Below are positions 1 to 9,486 of a DNA stretch of 58,755 bases, in pieces. The notes beneath the pieces were generated by a model that worked only from the letters and a program-made list of their open reading frames with translations, searched no databases and was not told the DNA's origin. This DNA is from Methylobacterium sp. (GTDB lineage: Bacteria; Pseudomonadota; Alphaproteobacteria; Rhizobiales; Beijerinckiaceae), in contig NZ_JAIETD010000079.1 in NCBI RefSeq assembly GCF_019745455.1, positions 1-58,755 of the forward strand. Reading direction: 5' to 3'. The position numbers and the translations under genes are program-made. Each line of letters begins with the position of its first letter. The stretch's first letter is position 1.

Positions 1-300
1 TCCACCTCAGGCCGCCTGACCGATGGCCGCTCCAACTCCACCCCGAATTTCCACCTCATTGACGGACACGACCTCTTTAAATTACAAATAACTATAGACA
101 GTTTATCAAATTATACATCAGTACAGAAAGTACATAACATAATTATTATAAATATATCCAATTAATATTAAGTAATGGCCGGGGTATTGCGAAGTTCGGG
201 TTTGCACGGCAATCATGAGGTCTGAGGGGCGGCATCAAGAGCCGCTTCGACCGAACCGGCAACAAAACAGACAACAAATAACCAAGGTGGGGACGGGGTC
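1..300. other. Upstream region of the porin gene with an AT-rich block
   Basis: No gene is recognised. Bases of about 70-175 are strikingly AT-rich against a GC-rich background. The plus frame starting at base 1 stays open to a TAA at 163-165, so the tail of a gene lying outside the window is possible, but its translation resembles nothing I know. The AT-rich block may be promoter or regulatory DNA for the following porin gene; that is inference. Confidence 0.35.
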
Positions 301-1659
301 ATGATCAGACATCTACGGGGTTTGGCACTAGCTGGGTTGTCGGCCTCGGCAGTGTTGGCAGGCCTGGGTGAGGTTCAGGCGGGTGCGTTCGGTCTTCGCG
401 AAGCCAGTGCGCAGGCACAGGGACTGGCCTTCGCCGGTGCGGCGTCGGGCTCCGGCGGCGTCTCGTCGATGTTCTGGAACCCCGCTACCGTCACGATGGC
501 CCCGGGATTCGTGAAGGAGCAGAACATCAGTTTCATCAATCTCTCCGCTCGGATCAGGCCAGAGGTCGGCACCAGCCCGAACTTTGCCGCTCTCGGCGAT
601 AGCGGAGACATCGGTCAGGGTGCCGTCGTGCCGGCGGGAGCAACCTCCTATCAGCTCAACGACAGGCTCTGGATCGGCCTTCAGACCGGCGCGCCGTTCG
701 GTCTCGTGACGAAGCCGCGGCAGGTCTGGGCCGGTGAGGCCTATGGCCGCTCGAACCGGATCTTCTCCCTCGCCTTCAACGCCGTCATTGGCTACAAAGT
801 CAACGAGTGGTTGTCGATCGCCGCCGGCCCGAACATCCAGTATTTCCGGCTCACCCTCCGTCAGGCGACGGGCGTGCTGTCGGGCCCCCCGTTCAACGTC
901 CCGGCCGCTGCTCTGCCCAGTACGTCGCTCAAGGGTGACTCATGGGGTATCGGCTTCACGGCCGGTGCCTTGATCACCGCGCCAACCGGAACGACTCTCG
1001 GCGTCGGTTATCGCTCGTCGATCCACCACGACATCGAAGGGGCAATCGGTGTTCCTCTGGTGGCGCTCGCCGCTCGTGGCGGACAGGTTCAGGCCAACTT
1101 CAACACGCCTGAGAAGGTGACGGTCGGCCTGACGCAGGTCGTCAATCCCGTGACGCGCGTCAATTTCGGCTTCGAGTGGGATAACTGGTCGAGGGTCGGC
1201 GATGTCGGCATCGTTCAGCGCAGCACCGGCGCCGTCGTGTCCTCGCTGCCGCTGAACTACAAGGATGGCTACACCTTCTCAGGCGGTGTCGAGTACGACT
1301 GGTCCGAGCGACTGACCGTGCGCGGTGGCCTGGCCTACGAAATCTCACCAATCGACTTCGAGAATCGGTCAGTGCGCCTTCCCGATGGCGATCGCTTCAA
1401 CGTGTCGGTCGGTGCGAGCTATCAGTGGAGCGAGAAGCTGACCCTGCAGCTCGCCTACACCCACCTCTTCCTCGTGGGTAACTCGAAGATCCTGTCGGGC
1501 GCCGGGCGCGACTACAACGAGCGTCTGCTCACTGGGCAGAGCATCGCGTTTGCGGGCGACAGCAGAGGCAGCGCCGATATCGTCTCCGTCGGCTTCCGCT
1601 ATGTGATGGGCGAGCCTGCAAAGCCGATCGCCGCTGCTCCGTTGATCCGCAAGTACTGA
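301..1659 (+). CDS. FadL/OmpP1-family outer membrane transport protein
   Basis: Predicted outer membrane beta-barrel for uptake of long-chain fatty acids or other hydrophobic compounds. Residues 1-27 form a signal peptide ending in VQA. The mature N-terminus (GAFGLREASAQAQGLAFAG) and the SSMFWNPAT motif at about residues 54-62 are typical of the FadL hatch region. The rest is made of alternating amphipathic strands, and length (452 aa) fits the family. The ATG follows a GGTGGGGA stretch. It is monocistronic with a strong terminator just after it, and convergent with phaC. The substrate cannot be told from sequence. Confidence 0.85.
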   Translation: MIRHLRGLALAGLSASAVLAGLGEVQAGAFGLREASAQAQGLAFAGAASGSGGVSSMFWNPATVTMAPGFVKEQNISFINLSARIRPEVGTSPNFAALGDSGDIGQGAVVPAGATSYQLNDRLWIGLQTGAPFGLVTKPRQVWAGEAYGRSNRIFSLAFNAVIGYKVNEWLSIAAGPNIQYFRLTLRQATGVLSGPPFNVPAAALPSTSLKGDSWGIGFTAGALITAPTGTTLGVGYRSSIHHDIEGAIGVPLVALAARGGQVQANFNTPEKVTVGLTQVVNPVTRVNFGFEWDNWSRVGDVGIVQRSTGAVVSSLPLNYKDGYTFSGGVEYDWSERLTVRGGLAYEISPIDFENRSVRLPDGDRFNVSVGASYQWSEKLTLQLAYTHLFLVGNSKILSGAGRDYNERLLTGQSIAFAGDSRGSADIVSVGFRYVMGEPAKPIAAAPLIRKY

Positions 1660-1708
1660 GGGTGTGAGCGCGCCAAAGCGCGCTCTTCTCGACATCCGTC
1701 GGCTCATC

Positions 1709-1751
1709 AAAAAAGGCCCCGTTCGCCCAAGCGCAAATGGGGCCTTTTTTA
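1709..1751 (+). terminator. Rho-independent terminator after the FadL-type gene
   Basis: AAAAAAGGCCCC and GGGGCCTTTTTT form a perfect 12-bp stem around an 18-nt loop, ending in a T run. The A run on the left makes it look bidirectional, so it could also serve phaC arriving from the other strand. Confidence 0.85.
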
Positions 1752-1827
1752 TTGCGAGGTAAGGCGGAAAAGCGGATTCTATGCGCTCATGCCGGAAGCG
1801 GATCGCTCGCCCCTGGTCAGGGTTCCC

Positions 1828-3669
1828 TCAGGCTTTCATTCGGACATAGGTTCCGGGAGCCGGGCCAAGCGAGGGGAGACCCGCGGCGCCAGGGATCCGC
1901 GCCGGAACCCGCGCTGGCGCCTGGTGCTCCAGCCAGGAGAACCAGTAGGGCCACCACGAGCCCTTTGTCTCCGTTGCAGCGCTGAGCCAGTCCTCGAAAT
2001 GGCCCTTCACCGCAGGACCCGACCAGAACCCGTATTTCGGCTTGTCCGGCGGATTCACGACTCCGGCGATATGGCCCGAACCGGCAACGACCAGATCCAC
2101 CTTGCCGCCGAACTTCGAAGAGCCCTCGAAGACCGAGAGGGCAGGGGCGATGTGGTCCTCTCGCGTAGCCAAGTTGAAGATCGGCACCTTCACCTTCTTG
2201 AGGTCGAGGCGAATGTTGCCGATCGTCATGCGGCCGCGGGCAAGGTTGTTCTCGAGATAGCAGTTGCGCAGATAGAACGAGTGGTTGGCCGCCGGCATCC
2301 GGGTGGCATCGGCGTTCCAATAGAGAAGGTCGAAGGGCATCGGCTTCTTGCCCTTGACGTAATTGTTGACGACGTAGGACCAGATCAGATCGTTCGGGCG
2401 TAGCATGTTGAAGGCTGCCGCCATCCCCGACCCTTCAAGATAGCCGCGCTTCTTCATGCGGGTCTCGATGGCGCGGATCTGCGCCTCGTCGGCGAAGACC
2501 TTGAGGTCGCCGGCATGGGTGAAGTCGACCTGCGTGGTCAGCAGCGTCGCGCTCTTGATCCGTTTGTTTCCTGTTGCCGCCTGCATCGCCAGCGTCACGG
2601 CGAGCAGGGTGCCGCCGACGCAGTAACCTGCGGCTGCGACCTCGGTCTCCCCGGTGGCGACACCGATGGCATCGATCGCCGCCTCGATGCCATCGCGCAT
2701 GTAACTCTCGAAGTCCTTGCGCGCGTGCCGCTCGTCCGGGTTGACCCACGAGATGCAGAACACAGTGAGACCCTGGCCCACCATCCAGCGGATGAAGCTC
2801 TTCTGGGGATTCAGATCGAGGATGTAGTATTTGTTAATCCAAGGCGGCACGATCAGGAACGGCCGTTTGAGCACGGTCTCCGTGGTCGGCGCGTATTGGA
2901 TCAGCTCGATCAGCTCGTTGCGGAAGACCACCTCGCCCGGCGTCACGGCCATGTTGACGCCAACCTCGAAATTCGAGGGATCGGTCTGACGGACCCGCAG
3001 TTCGCCCTTGCCGGCCTCGATATCCTCGGCAAGCATCTTCATGCCTCGCACGAGGTTGGCGCCGTTCTCCTGCAACGTGTGCCGGATCAGCTCCGGATTG
3101 GTCATCACGAAGTTGGATGGCGAGAGCGCCCCGGTAATCTGCTTGAGGTAAAATTGCGCCTTGTGGCGGGTATGCTCGTCAAGCCCCTCGGCCTCCTCCA
3201 CGAGCGCCTCCGCCCAGCGGGAGGTGATCAGATAGCTCTGCTTGATGAAATCGAAGATCGGATTGGCCGTCCAATCCTCATGCTTGAAGCGGCTGTCCTT
3301 CGGCTCCGGCTCGGCGACCGGAGGAACGGGCTCACCCTGAAGGCGAAACCAGGTGGCGCCCCAAAGGGCGACGAACGCCTCGCTCAGCTTGGCTTGCGCC
3401 TGCACGGCCTTTTGTGGATCGGAAAGCCATCGTTCGGCGACCGTGCCGAGGGTTCGCACGACATCGTTGACCTCTTCCGGAGGCTCGGCGGCCTCAGGCA
3501 CGACCGATTCGCCAGGCACCGCGATCTTCGGGGCGAGATACAGTGCCGCGGCGCGGCTGAACTCCTCCATGAACTGCGTCGTGTTACGCGACAGAGCCTC
3601 GATATCTGGCCGCGGCGTGGTGCCCTCGATGCTCACGCGTGCGTGTCTCCCTTCGATTGGCTTTGCCAT
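1828..3669 (-). CDS. phaC: Class I poly(R)-hydroxyalkanoate synthase
   Basis: Polymerises (R)-3-hydroxyacyl-CoA into PHA/PHB granules. The protein is 613 aa, as expected for class I PhaC. The PhaC N-terminal domain (about residues 100-270) precedes an alpha/beta-hydrolase core with the modified lipase box GYCVGG, whose nucleophile is about Cys350. The catalytic Asp lies in ATREDHIAP and the His in AGSGHIAGV. The C-terminus APGTYVRMKA matches what I recall of the Methylobacterium enzyme. The ATG at 3669 is preferred over an in-frame GTG two codons upstream. It stands alone; no thiolase, reductase or phasin gene is adjacent. Confidence 0.95.
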   Translation of the reverse strand: MAKPIEGRHARVSIEGTTPRPDIEALSRNTTQFMEEFSRAAALYLAPKIAVPGESVVPEAAEPPEEVNDVVRTLGTVAERWLSDPQKAVQAQAKLSEAFVALWGATWFRLQGEPVPPVAEPEPKDSRFKHEDWTANPIFDFIKQSYLITSRWAEALVEEAEGLDEHTRHKAQFYLKQITGALSPSNFVMTNPELIRHTLQENGANLVRGMKMLAEDIEAGKGELRVRQTDPSNFEVGVNMAVTPGEVVFRNELIELIQYAPTTETVLKRPFLIVPPWINKYYILDLNPQKSFIRWMVGQGLTVFCISWVNPDERHARKDFESYMRDGIEAAIDAIGVATGETEVAAAGYCVGGTLLAVTLAMQAATGNKRIKSATLLTTQVDFTHAGDLKVFADEAQIRAIETRMKKRGYLEGSGMAAAFNMLRPNDLIWSYVVNNYVKGKKPMPFDLLYWNADATRMPAANHSFYLRNCYLENNLARGRMTIGNIRLDLKKVKVPIFNLATREDHIAPALSVFEGSSKFGGKVDLVVAGSGHIAGVVNPPDKPKYGFWSGPAVKGHFEDWLSAATETKGSWWPYWFSWLEHQAPARVPARIPGAAGLPSLGPAPGTYVRMKA

Positions 3670-3859
3670 CCCCACCGTGCCGACTCGGAGGCGGGGCGGC
3701 TAGCCTCGTTTCTGCCAAATTAACGCGTCAGCTCGATAAACCGCCACTAAGGGGCGCCACAAAACATCCGGTCAGCACCGATTGTCGACACGCCAGCGCC
3801 TATTGCGGGTGCTCGATGGCGGCATCCGATGCTGCGCCGTTCCTCGATCGAGGTTCGCC

Positions 3860-4201
3860 ATGCTCCGGCTCATCATTCTCGCCGTCCTCGCTGCTCATGC
3901 CTCGGGATGTGCAAGCGACGTCAGTCCCCTTCGGGCTGTCTATGGTCAGGTCTCGCCGCAGCAAACGCCTGTCACGGCTCCGGATTTCGTCGCCAACTCG
4001 CGAAAGCCCGAGGGCGACTTCCTGCCGGTCGGCGTCTCGGCGCCCATGCGGACCGTACGGCCTAAATCAAGCGAAGGAACCAAGGCACTCGCGGTGGAAC
4101 TCGAAGGTGCTCGCGGCGCAAACGAGGCCAAGGGTCGCGCCGCTCAGAGTGCCGCACGCTCTGCAGCGTCACCCTCGAAACCCAACCCCGCGCCACAATG
4201 A
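3860..4201 (+). CDS. Small putative lipoprotein of unknown function
   Basis: A 113-aa protein starting MLRLIILAVLAAHASGC, a short hydrophobic signal followed by a plausible though imperfect lipobox (ASGC). The remainder is low in hydrophobicity and ends in an Ala/Ser/Lys-rich tail (SAARSAASPSKPNPAPQ). An upstream in-frame start at 3782 exists, but the signal sequence argues for 3860. It lies just before the aminotransferase gene on the same strand and may be cotranscribed. No domain was recognised. Confidence 0.55.
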   Translation: MLRLIILAVLAAHASGCASDVSPLRAVYGQVSPQQTPVTAPDFVANSRKPEGDFLPVGVSAPMRTVRPKSSEGTKALAVELEGARGANEAKGRAAQSAARSAASPSKPNPAPQ

Positions 4202-4313
4202 CGATTCGGGGTCGGCGTTTCCAGTGCGCGGTGCTAGACATGAAGGCCATGTCAAAGCGATGACAGACGAGCGCGGATGGATCGCTGCCATCCCGAAAGC
4301 CCCCGTGAAGGCC

Positions 4314-5531
4314 ATGACCGATTTCCACCGTATCAAGCGCCTGCCGCCCTACGTCTTCGAGCAGGTCAACCGGATCAAGGCCCAGGCGCGTGCCAATGGC
4401 GCCGACATCATCGATCTCGGCATGGGCAATCCCGACCTTGATGCCCCGCGCCACGTCATCGCCAAGCTCGTCGAGACGGCCGGCCGCCCGCGGACCGATC
4501 GCTACTCCTCGTCGAAAGGGATAGCGGGCCTTCGCCGTGCTCAGGCTGCCTACTATCATCGCCGCTTCGGCGTCAGTCTGAACCCTGACACCGAGGTCGT
4601 CGCGACGCTTGGTTCGAAGGAGGGCTTCGCCAACATGGCGCAGGCCATCACGGCGCCCGGTGATGTCGTTCTCGTTCCCAATCCCAGCTATCCAATCCAC
4701 GCCTTCGGCTTCCTGATGGCCGGCGGTGTGATCCGCTCCGTGCCGGCGGAGCCGACCCCCGCGTTCTTTCCGGCGGTCGAGAAGGCGATGCAGCATTCGA
4801 TCCCGAAGCCTGTCGCGATCGTGGTCTGCTATCCCTCGAATCCGACGGCCTATGTCGCCTCGCTCGACTTCTATCGCGACCTCGTCGCCTTCGCGAAACG
4901 CCACGAGATCATCATCCTCTCCGATCTCGCCTATGCGGAGGTCTTCTTCGACGGCGAGCCGCCGCCTTCGGTGCTGCAGATTCCGGGTGCGATCGATTGC
5001 ACGGTAGAGTTCACCTCGCTGTCGAAGACTTTTTCGATGGCGGGCTGGCGGATGGGCTTCGCCGTCGGCAACGAGCGGCTGCTGGCTGCTCTGACGCGGG
5101 TGAAGTCCTACCTCGATTACGGCGCCTTCACGCCGATCCAGGTCGCGGCCACAGCGGCCCTCAACGGCCCGGAAGACTGCATCGTCGAGATGCGTTCGAT
5201 CTACCGGAAGCGACGCGATGCTCTCATCGAGTCTTTCGACAAGGCCGGCTGGAAGATCCCGTCGCCCTCGGCGTCGATGTTCGCCTGGGTGCCGATTCCC
5301 GAGCGATTCCGCGATCTCGGCAGCCTGGAATTCTCGAAACTTCTCCTTGAAAAGTCGGACGTGGCGGTGGCTCCAGGCATCGGCTTCGGCGAGCATGGCG
5401 ACGGCTACGTGCGGATCGCCCTCGTCGAGAACGAGCAGCGTATCCGACAGGCAGCCCGGAACGTGCGGCGATTCTTCGAGAATGCCGATCGCACGCTCCA
5501 CAACGTCGTACCGATGGCGAAGACCGGCTGA
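4314..5531 (+). CDS. AlaC-type class I/II aminotransferase
   Basis: PLP-dependent fold-type I aminotransferase, closest in pattern to E. coli AlaC (glutamate-pyruvate transaminase) and to proteins often labelled LL-diaminopimelate aminotransferase. The N-terminus DFHRIKRLPPYVFEQ fits AlaC. DLGMGNPD binds substrate, YPSNPTA and SDLAYAEV contact PLP, and TSLSKTFSMAGWR carries the Schiff-base lysine. The C-terminal Arg is in GYVRIALVEN. The ATG at 4314 gives 405 aa, the usual family length; an in-frame ATG at 4260 would add 18 residues, and neither has a strong ribosome binding site. Substrate choice between alanine and diaminopimelate cannot be settled. Confidence 0.85.
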   Translation: MTDFHRIKRLPPYVFEQVNRIKAQARANGADIIDLGMGNPDLDAPRHVIAKLVETAGRPRTDRYSSSKGIAGLRRAQAAYYHRRFGVSLNPDTEVVATLGSKEGFANMAQAITAPGDVVLVPNPSYPIHAFGFLMAGGVIRSVPAEPTPAFFPAVEKAMQHSIPKPVAIVVCYPSNPTAYVASLDFYRDLVAFAKRHEIIILSDLAYAEVFFDGEPPPSVLQIPGAIDCTVEFTSLSKTFSMAGWRMGFAVGNERLLAALTRVKSYLDYGAFTPIQVAATAALNGPEDCIVEMRSIYRKRRDALIESFDKAGWKIPSPSASMFAWVPIPERFRDLGSLEFSKLLLEKSDVAVAPGIGFGEHGDGYVRIALVENEQRIRQAARNVRRFFENADRTLHNVVPMAKTG

Positions 5532-5705
5532 TCTCGCGACAACGCGCAGATGCCTTCGCATGATGGTTCGATGTGGCCCGGCGGAGACAGGCATGACCAA
5601 ACCAGCGGCGCAATCGTGGGTGCGACTTGTCTTGATAAAGCCCTGGACGCAGGTTCGCGGGCGACAGCCCTAATGCGGGCAACGACGTACCGGGATCGAG
5701 ATGTG

Positions 5706-5918
5706 ATGCGCCGATTGACGATGATTGTGGCGCTGGCGACCGCCGCCGGCGTTACCGCATGCGCGCCGAACCCGATCGTTGCCCGCGACCCGGTTCCGGC
5801 GCCGACCCCGGACATCGGTTACGCGTGCGACTCGAGGGCTCTGCCGCTCAACGCGTTCCGCACGGCGTGCGAGCCGGTTCTGCGACAGCCTTCGGTCGTT
5901 GTACGCGCCAAGGGGTGA
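5706..5918 (+). CDS. Very small putative lipoprotein
   Basis: A 70-aa protein beginning MRRLTMIVALATAAGVTAC, a signal peptide with a lipobox-like end (VTAC), then a Pro-rich stretch and two further Cys in the mature part. The downstream hairpin terminator supports a real transcription unit. Longer in-frame starts from 5550 are less convincing because they bury the signal sequence. Function unknown. Confidence 0.5.
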   Translation: MRRLTMIVALATAAGVTACAPNPIVARDPVPAPTPDIGYACDSRALPLNAFRTACEPVLRQPSVVVRAKG

Positions 5919-5946
5919 GCCTAACGCCGAGCGAAGAGGTCGAACA

Positions 5947-5976
5947 AAAAGGTCGGGTTACGAGCCCGGCCTTTCC
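5947..5976 (+). terminator. Hairpin terminator between convergent small genes
   Basis: AAGGTCGGG pairs with CCCGGCCTT (one G-T wobble) around a short loop. The A run before and short T run after allow action in both directions, between the lipoprotein gene ending at 5918 and the minus-strand gene ending at 5997. Confidence 0.7.
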
Positions 5977-5996
5977 GTAAGGCGAATCAGCCCCAT

Positions 5997-6287
5997 TCAG
6001 CGCGAGGGCGAGGTCGTGCCAGTGCGCGGGGGCATCGCCGTATCGGTCGAGGGCATCGAACGATCGCTGGGCGTCACCCGTGTACCCGGCGCAACGGCCG
6101 TTCCGGTGGTCGAGGGGGCGCTCTCCATGCTGTCGCCCTTGCCGACCACGCCAGACTTGGAACCGGCCGCGTTCGCGCCGACATTGTCCTGGGTCTGTGG
6201 GCTGAGTTGCGCCTGTGCGGCGCCGGCGACGCCGGCGATGCCAAAGGCGAACATTGCGGTGGCGGCGAGGGTTCCAAAACGCGTCAT
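5997..6287 (-). CDS. Small secreted Ser/Thr/Ala-rich protein
   Basis: A 96-aa protein. Residues 1-27 (MTRFGTLAATAMFAFGIAGV then AGAAQAQ) form a clear Sec signal peptide with an AQA cleavage site. The mature part is low-complexity, rich in Thr, Ser, Gly and Pro, with no Cys and no recognisable domain. It is divergent from the next secreted-protein gene at 6483. Probably periplasmic; function unknown. Confidence 0.55.
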   Translation of the reverse strand: MTRFGTLAATAMFAFGIAGVAGAAQAQLSPQTQDNVGANAAGSKSGVVGKGDSMESAPSTTGTAVAPGTRVTPSDRSMPSTDTAMPPRTGTTSPSR

Positions 6288-6482
6288 ATCTCAAGTCTCT
6301 CACGTTAAGTGCGGTTGAAGGATGAACGCAGGCCCGCACATATCGTTCGCACTTCGCTGCTCAAATTCAGAGCAACGGAATGCAGATGAGGCAAGGACGC
6401 AGCGGTAGGACATGTGGTGGATGTGCTAAGACTTTGTTCGACCCGCCCTCGCAGAGCGGAGAACCCTCGGATTGGAACGGCG

Positions 6483-6842
6483 ATGCAGACTGCCTTCATT
6501 CGACATCTCGCCTTCACTACGGTTGCGACTCTCATCACACTGACGCCGGGCCTTGCGACGCGTGTCGCTGCTCAGGCTCTGTATTACGGCGGTGCGCAGG
6601 GACCCGTGGTCCTTCCGGTCGACAGGGATAGCGGATTGCCGGTTCCGGTCGAAAACCGCGGCGATCTCAGTGTCGATCGGGCTGTACCGATCCCAAGTGT
6701 GATGAATGGCAGTGGCTTTGGGCTGACCGGCACCGACTATTACAGCGACGGGCTGCATGAGGGCGCCCTCCGAGGGCGCACGCGGGCCAGGGAATTCGTG
6801 CTTGCCCCTGCTCTTCGAGCCCCTCCGCACCGGTTGCCTTGA
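6483..6842 (+). CDS. Putative secreted protein upstream of prfB
   Basis: A 119-aa protein. It starts MQTAFIRHLAFTTVATLITL, continues to an AAQA cleavage site near residue 31, and the mature start is Tyr/Gly/Pro-rich (LYYGGAQGPVVLPVDRD). The last 30 residues turn Arg/Ala/Pro-rich and look like out-of-frame GC-rich coding, so the C-terminus may be altered by a frameshift near 6760-6800; the overlapping frame stays open to 6963. Function unknown. Confidence 0.4.
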   Translation: MQTAFIRHLAFTTVATLITLTPGLATRVAAQALYYGGAQGPVVLPVDRDSGLPVPVENRGDLSVDRAVPIPSVMNGSGFGLTGTDYYSDGLHEGALRGRTRAREFVLAPALRAPPHRLP

Positions 6843-6971
6843 GCTTAGAGGCGGCTCGCCTCCCGCGTGGGCCGATCATCGGCCGCAAGCTGCTGAAGGA
6901 GACGGCCTCGTTTACACTCCGCTCTCGCGGCGCTATGACCCCGCCTCGAACCAGGACATGTGAAAACACCA

Positions 6972-8100
6972 ATGCGCGCCGAGATCGTACAACTCTCGGA
7001 TGCAGCCAAGCAGTCGATCGGACTGCTGAGGAGGCATCTTTGACTGGGATACCGTCGAAAAACGCCTCGCTGAGCTGAACGCCGCGTCGGAAAACCCGGA
7101 TCTGTGGAATGACGCAGAGGCGGCTCAGGCCGTGATGCGAGACCGCACGCAGCTCGACGACGCTGTCTCAGCGATCAAGAAGCTATCGCAGGATCTTGAG
7201 GACGCCGCGACGCTGATCGAACTCGGGGAGATGGAGGGCGATGAGGCCACCATCCTGGAGGGCGAGAACGCCATCCGCGCCGTCGAGAAGGAGGCGGCGC
7301 GCCGTCAAATCGAGACCTTGCTGTCGGGCGAGGCTGACGGCTTCGATACCTATCTCGAGGTCCATTCGGGGGCCGGCGGCACCGAGAGCCAGGACTGGGC
7401 CAACATGCTTCAGCGCATGTACGCCCGCTGGGCCGAGCGCCGGAAGTACAAGGTCGAGATCGTCGAGTGGTCGGACGGCGACGAGGCCGGAATCAAGGGC
7501 GCGACGCTCTTGATCAAGGGCCACAATGCCTATGGTTGGCTCAAGACCGAGTCCGGCGTTCACCGCCTCGTGCGGATCTCACCCTACGATTCGAGCGCGC
7601 GCCGTCACACCAGCTTTGCCAGCGTCTGGGTCTATCCTGTCATCGACGACCGCATCGTCATCGAGATCAAGGAATCCGACTGCCGCATCGATACATACCG
7701 GTCATCGGGTGCCGGCGGCCAGCACGTCAACACCACGGATTCTGCGGTGCGCATCACGCACATCCCCACCGGGATCGTGGTGGCCTGTCAGCAGGAGCGC
7801 TCCCAGCACAAGAACCGCGCCACTGCCTGGAACATGCTGCGCGCACGCATGTACGAGGCCGAGCTGAAGAAGCGCGAGGAGAAGGCCAACGCCGAGGCTG
7901 CCGCCAAGACCGACATCGGATGGGGCCATCAGATCCGCTCCTACGTGCTCCAGCCGTACCAGCTCGTGAAGGACCTGCGCACGGGCACGCAATCGACTGA
8001 TCCCGACGCGGTGCTTGACGGAGCCCTCGACCCGTTCATGGAGGCATCGCTGGCCCAACGGGTCTATGGCGGTACCGACGAGATCGAGGATATCGACTGA
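6972..8100 (+). CDS. prfB: Peptide chain release factor 2 (programmed +1 frameshift)
   Basis: RF2 terminates translation at UGA and UAA by triggering peptidyl-tRNA hydrolysis. The reading frame is joined: 6972-7040, then skip T7041 and continue 7042-8100, giving about 376 aa. The N-terminal helical domain continues as [20 protein letters not shown]. The GGQ catalytic loop is in [17 protein letters not shown], and the stop-codon recognition element is in the usual [14 protein letters not shown] region. The start ATG at 6972 is inferred from the RF2-like [10 protein letters not shown] and needs the frameshift to reach the rest. The M23 gene is convergent downstream. Confidence 0.93.
7029..7044 (+). 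promoter_or_regulatory. prfB programmed +1 frameshift signal
   Basis: An internal Shine-Dalgarno AGGAGG (7029-7034) is followed three bases later by the slippery CTT codon (7038-7040) and the in-frame stop TGA (7041-7043) plus C. This is the autoregulatory RF2 site: when RF2 is scarce the ribosome slips +1 from CTT TGA C to read GAC and continues in the main frame. Confidence 0.93.
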
Positions 8101-8193
8101 GGGTCGGCTTATCGAATCGGGAAGCGAAGTTGCTCCCCGGTCTTCCGATCCGGAAGCGATCAGCCACATCGAACGGAAAGCCGCTGCGCCGGG

Positions 8194-9408
8194 TTAGCGA
8201 ATGGCCTCCGGCCACGCGTCGAGGCTGGCCGCAGCCCGTAGGAACCGCTGAGGATCGACCGGTTCGCCGTCGATCCGGGTTTCGTAATGGAGATGGCTTC
8301 CCGTCGAGCGGCCGGTCGATCCGACGCGGCCGATCGTGTTGCCTGCCGCTACCCATTGGCCGGCAACCACCGACAGCACCGATAGATGCGCATAGCGGGT
8401 TGCCAGACCATTGCCGTGGTCGATCTCGACCATGTTGCCGTAGCCGCCGGAATACTCTGCCACAGTGACACGCCCCGATGCCGTCGCACGAGCGGGCTCA
8501 CCGGACTCGGCTTTCATATCGATTCCGGTATGCATCGCGAGGCTGCGCGTGAAGGGGTCGAGGCGTGGACCGAAGTTGCTGGACTGGATCGACGCGCCCG
8601 AGAGCGGCTGGCGCAGGGGCAGTGCGGCGGTGACCCGACGCAGGCGTTCGTCTTCGCCGACCGAGCGCTGAGCTTCGGCCAAGGCGATGCCGAACGGATC
8701 GGTCGAGATTGGCACGAGTGGACCGCCAAGGCCGGACGCCGGGGCACGCTCCAGGCGGGATGCATCAAGGCCCAGGCGGGCGACGAGGCCGCGGAGGCGC
8801 CGGGCGCTGCGGCCGGCGCGGAGCGCGATCGCATCGAGGCTCCGCGCCTGCGCTTCGGCGAGGGAAGCGAGGCGATTCTCCAAGTTCGAGAGAGTTTGGG
8901 GAATTTCGCGGTCGGAGCGCCGGTCTGCCGACTCGGGGCTTCCTTCGTCATTCATGCGCAATTCGAGGGAGTCGGGGCTGGGCACGGGCTTGCCCGATAC
9001 GAGAGGGCGCCGACCGCTGATCTCCGCAGGCGGGACCTCGTCGGCGACCTTTGCGTTGTGCGGAGAAGACTCTCCGGCGAGCGCCGCCAGCATGGCTTGA
9101 CGCTTTTCCATTGCCGCCTGGCGCTGCGCGAGCTCGGCCAGCCTGGTGTCCGTGGCCTCGCGAGCGGCGATGCGTTCGACTGCAGCCCGCTCGAGCTGGA
9201 GGCGGAGTGCGCCGATCCGCTCCTCGTAAGCGTATTGCATCGCGCTTTGCTGCGACACGAAACGGGCCAGGACCTCATCGTGGAAGACGAGGTACCACGT
9301 CGTCGCCCCGCCCCAGAGGGTCGTCGCGGCCAATAGCCCGGCAACGACACGGTTCCGGCCGGCGAGCGAAGGGAAAATACGGACGATTGAACGATCTGGG
9401 AGACGCAT
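8194..9408 (-). CDS. M23-family (LytM) metallopeptidase, membrane-anchored
   Basis: Predicted peptidoglycan endopeptidase or amidase regulator at the cell envelope. An N-terminal membrane anchor (about residues 17-40) is followed by a coiled-coil-like Glu/Arg/Ala-rich region and a linker. The C-terminal LytM domain carries the zinc ligands MHTGIDM (HxxxD) and GSHLHYET (HxH). The ATG at 9408 is chosen because GAGGT sits 8 nt upstream; in-frame ATGs at 9423 and 9447 lack this. Both zinc motifs are intact, so it should be an active peptidase. It is convergent with prfB and codirectional with bcp. Confidence 0.85.
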   Translation of the reverse strand: MRLPDRSIVRIFPSLAGRNRVVAGLLAATTLWGGATTWYLVFHDEVLARFVSQQSAMQYAYEERIGALRLQLERAAVERIAAREATDTRLAELAQRQAAMEKRQAMLAALAGESSPHNAKVADEVPPAEISGRRPLVSGKPVPSPDSLELRMNDEGSPESADRRSDREIPQTLSNLENRLASLAEAQARSLDAIALRAGRSARRLRGLVARLGLDASRLERAPASGLGGPLVPISTDPFGIALAEAQRSVGEDERLRRVTAALPLRQPLSGASIQSSNFGPRLDPFTRSLAMHTGIDMKAESGEPARATASGRVTVAEYSGGYGNMVEIDHGNGLATRYAHLSVLSVVAGQWVAAGNTIGRVGSTGRSTGSHLHYETRIDGEPVDPQRFLRAAASLDAWPEAIR

Positions 9409-9486
9409 TACGATGGACCTCATCCATGTGAGACCATCAGAAAGCATTAGGGTTAAGGAACGGGAAAAGAACGGAACGCCGACGCT

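Noticed and set aside
3639..4313. A long N-terminal extension of the aminotransferase frame
   Set aside because: The extension overlaps the lipoprotein gene, is low-complexity, and does not belong to the AlaC family.
8101..8193. A short CTTCCG-ATC-CGGAAG hairpin between prfB and the M23 gene as terminator
   Set aside because: Only 6 bp with no T run; too weak to call.
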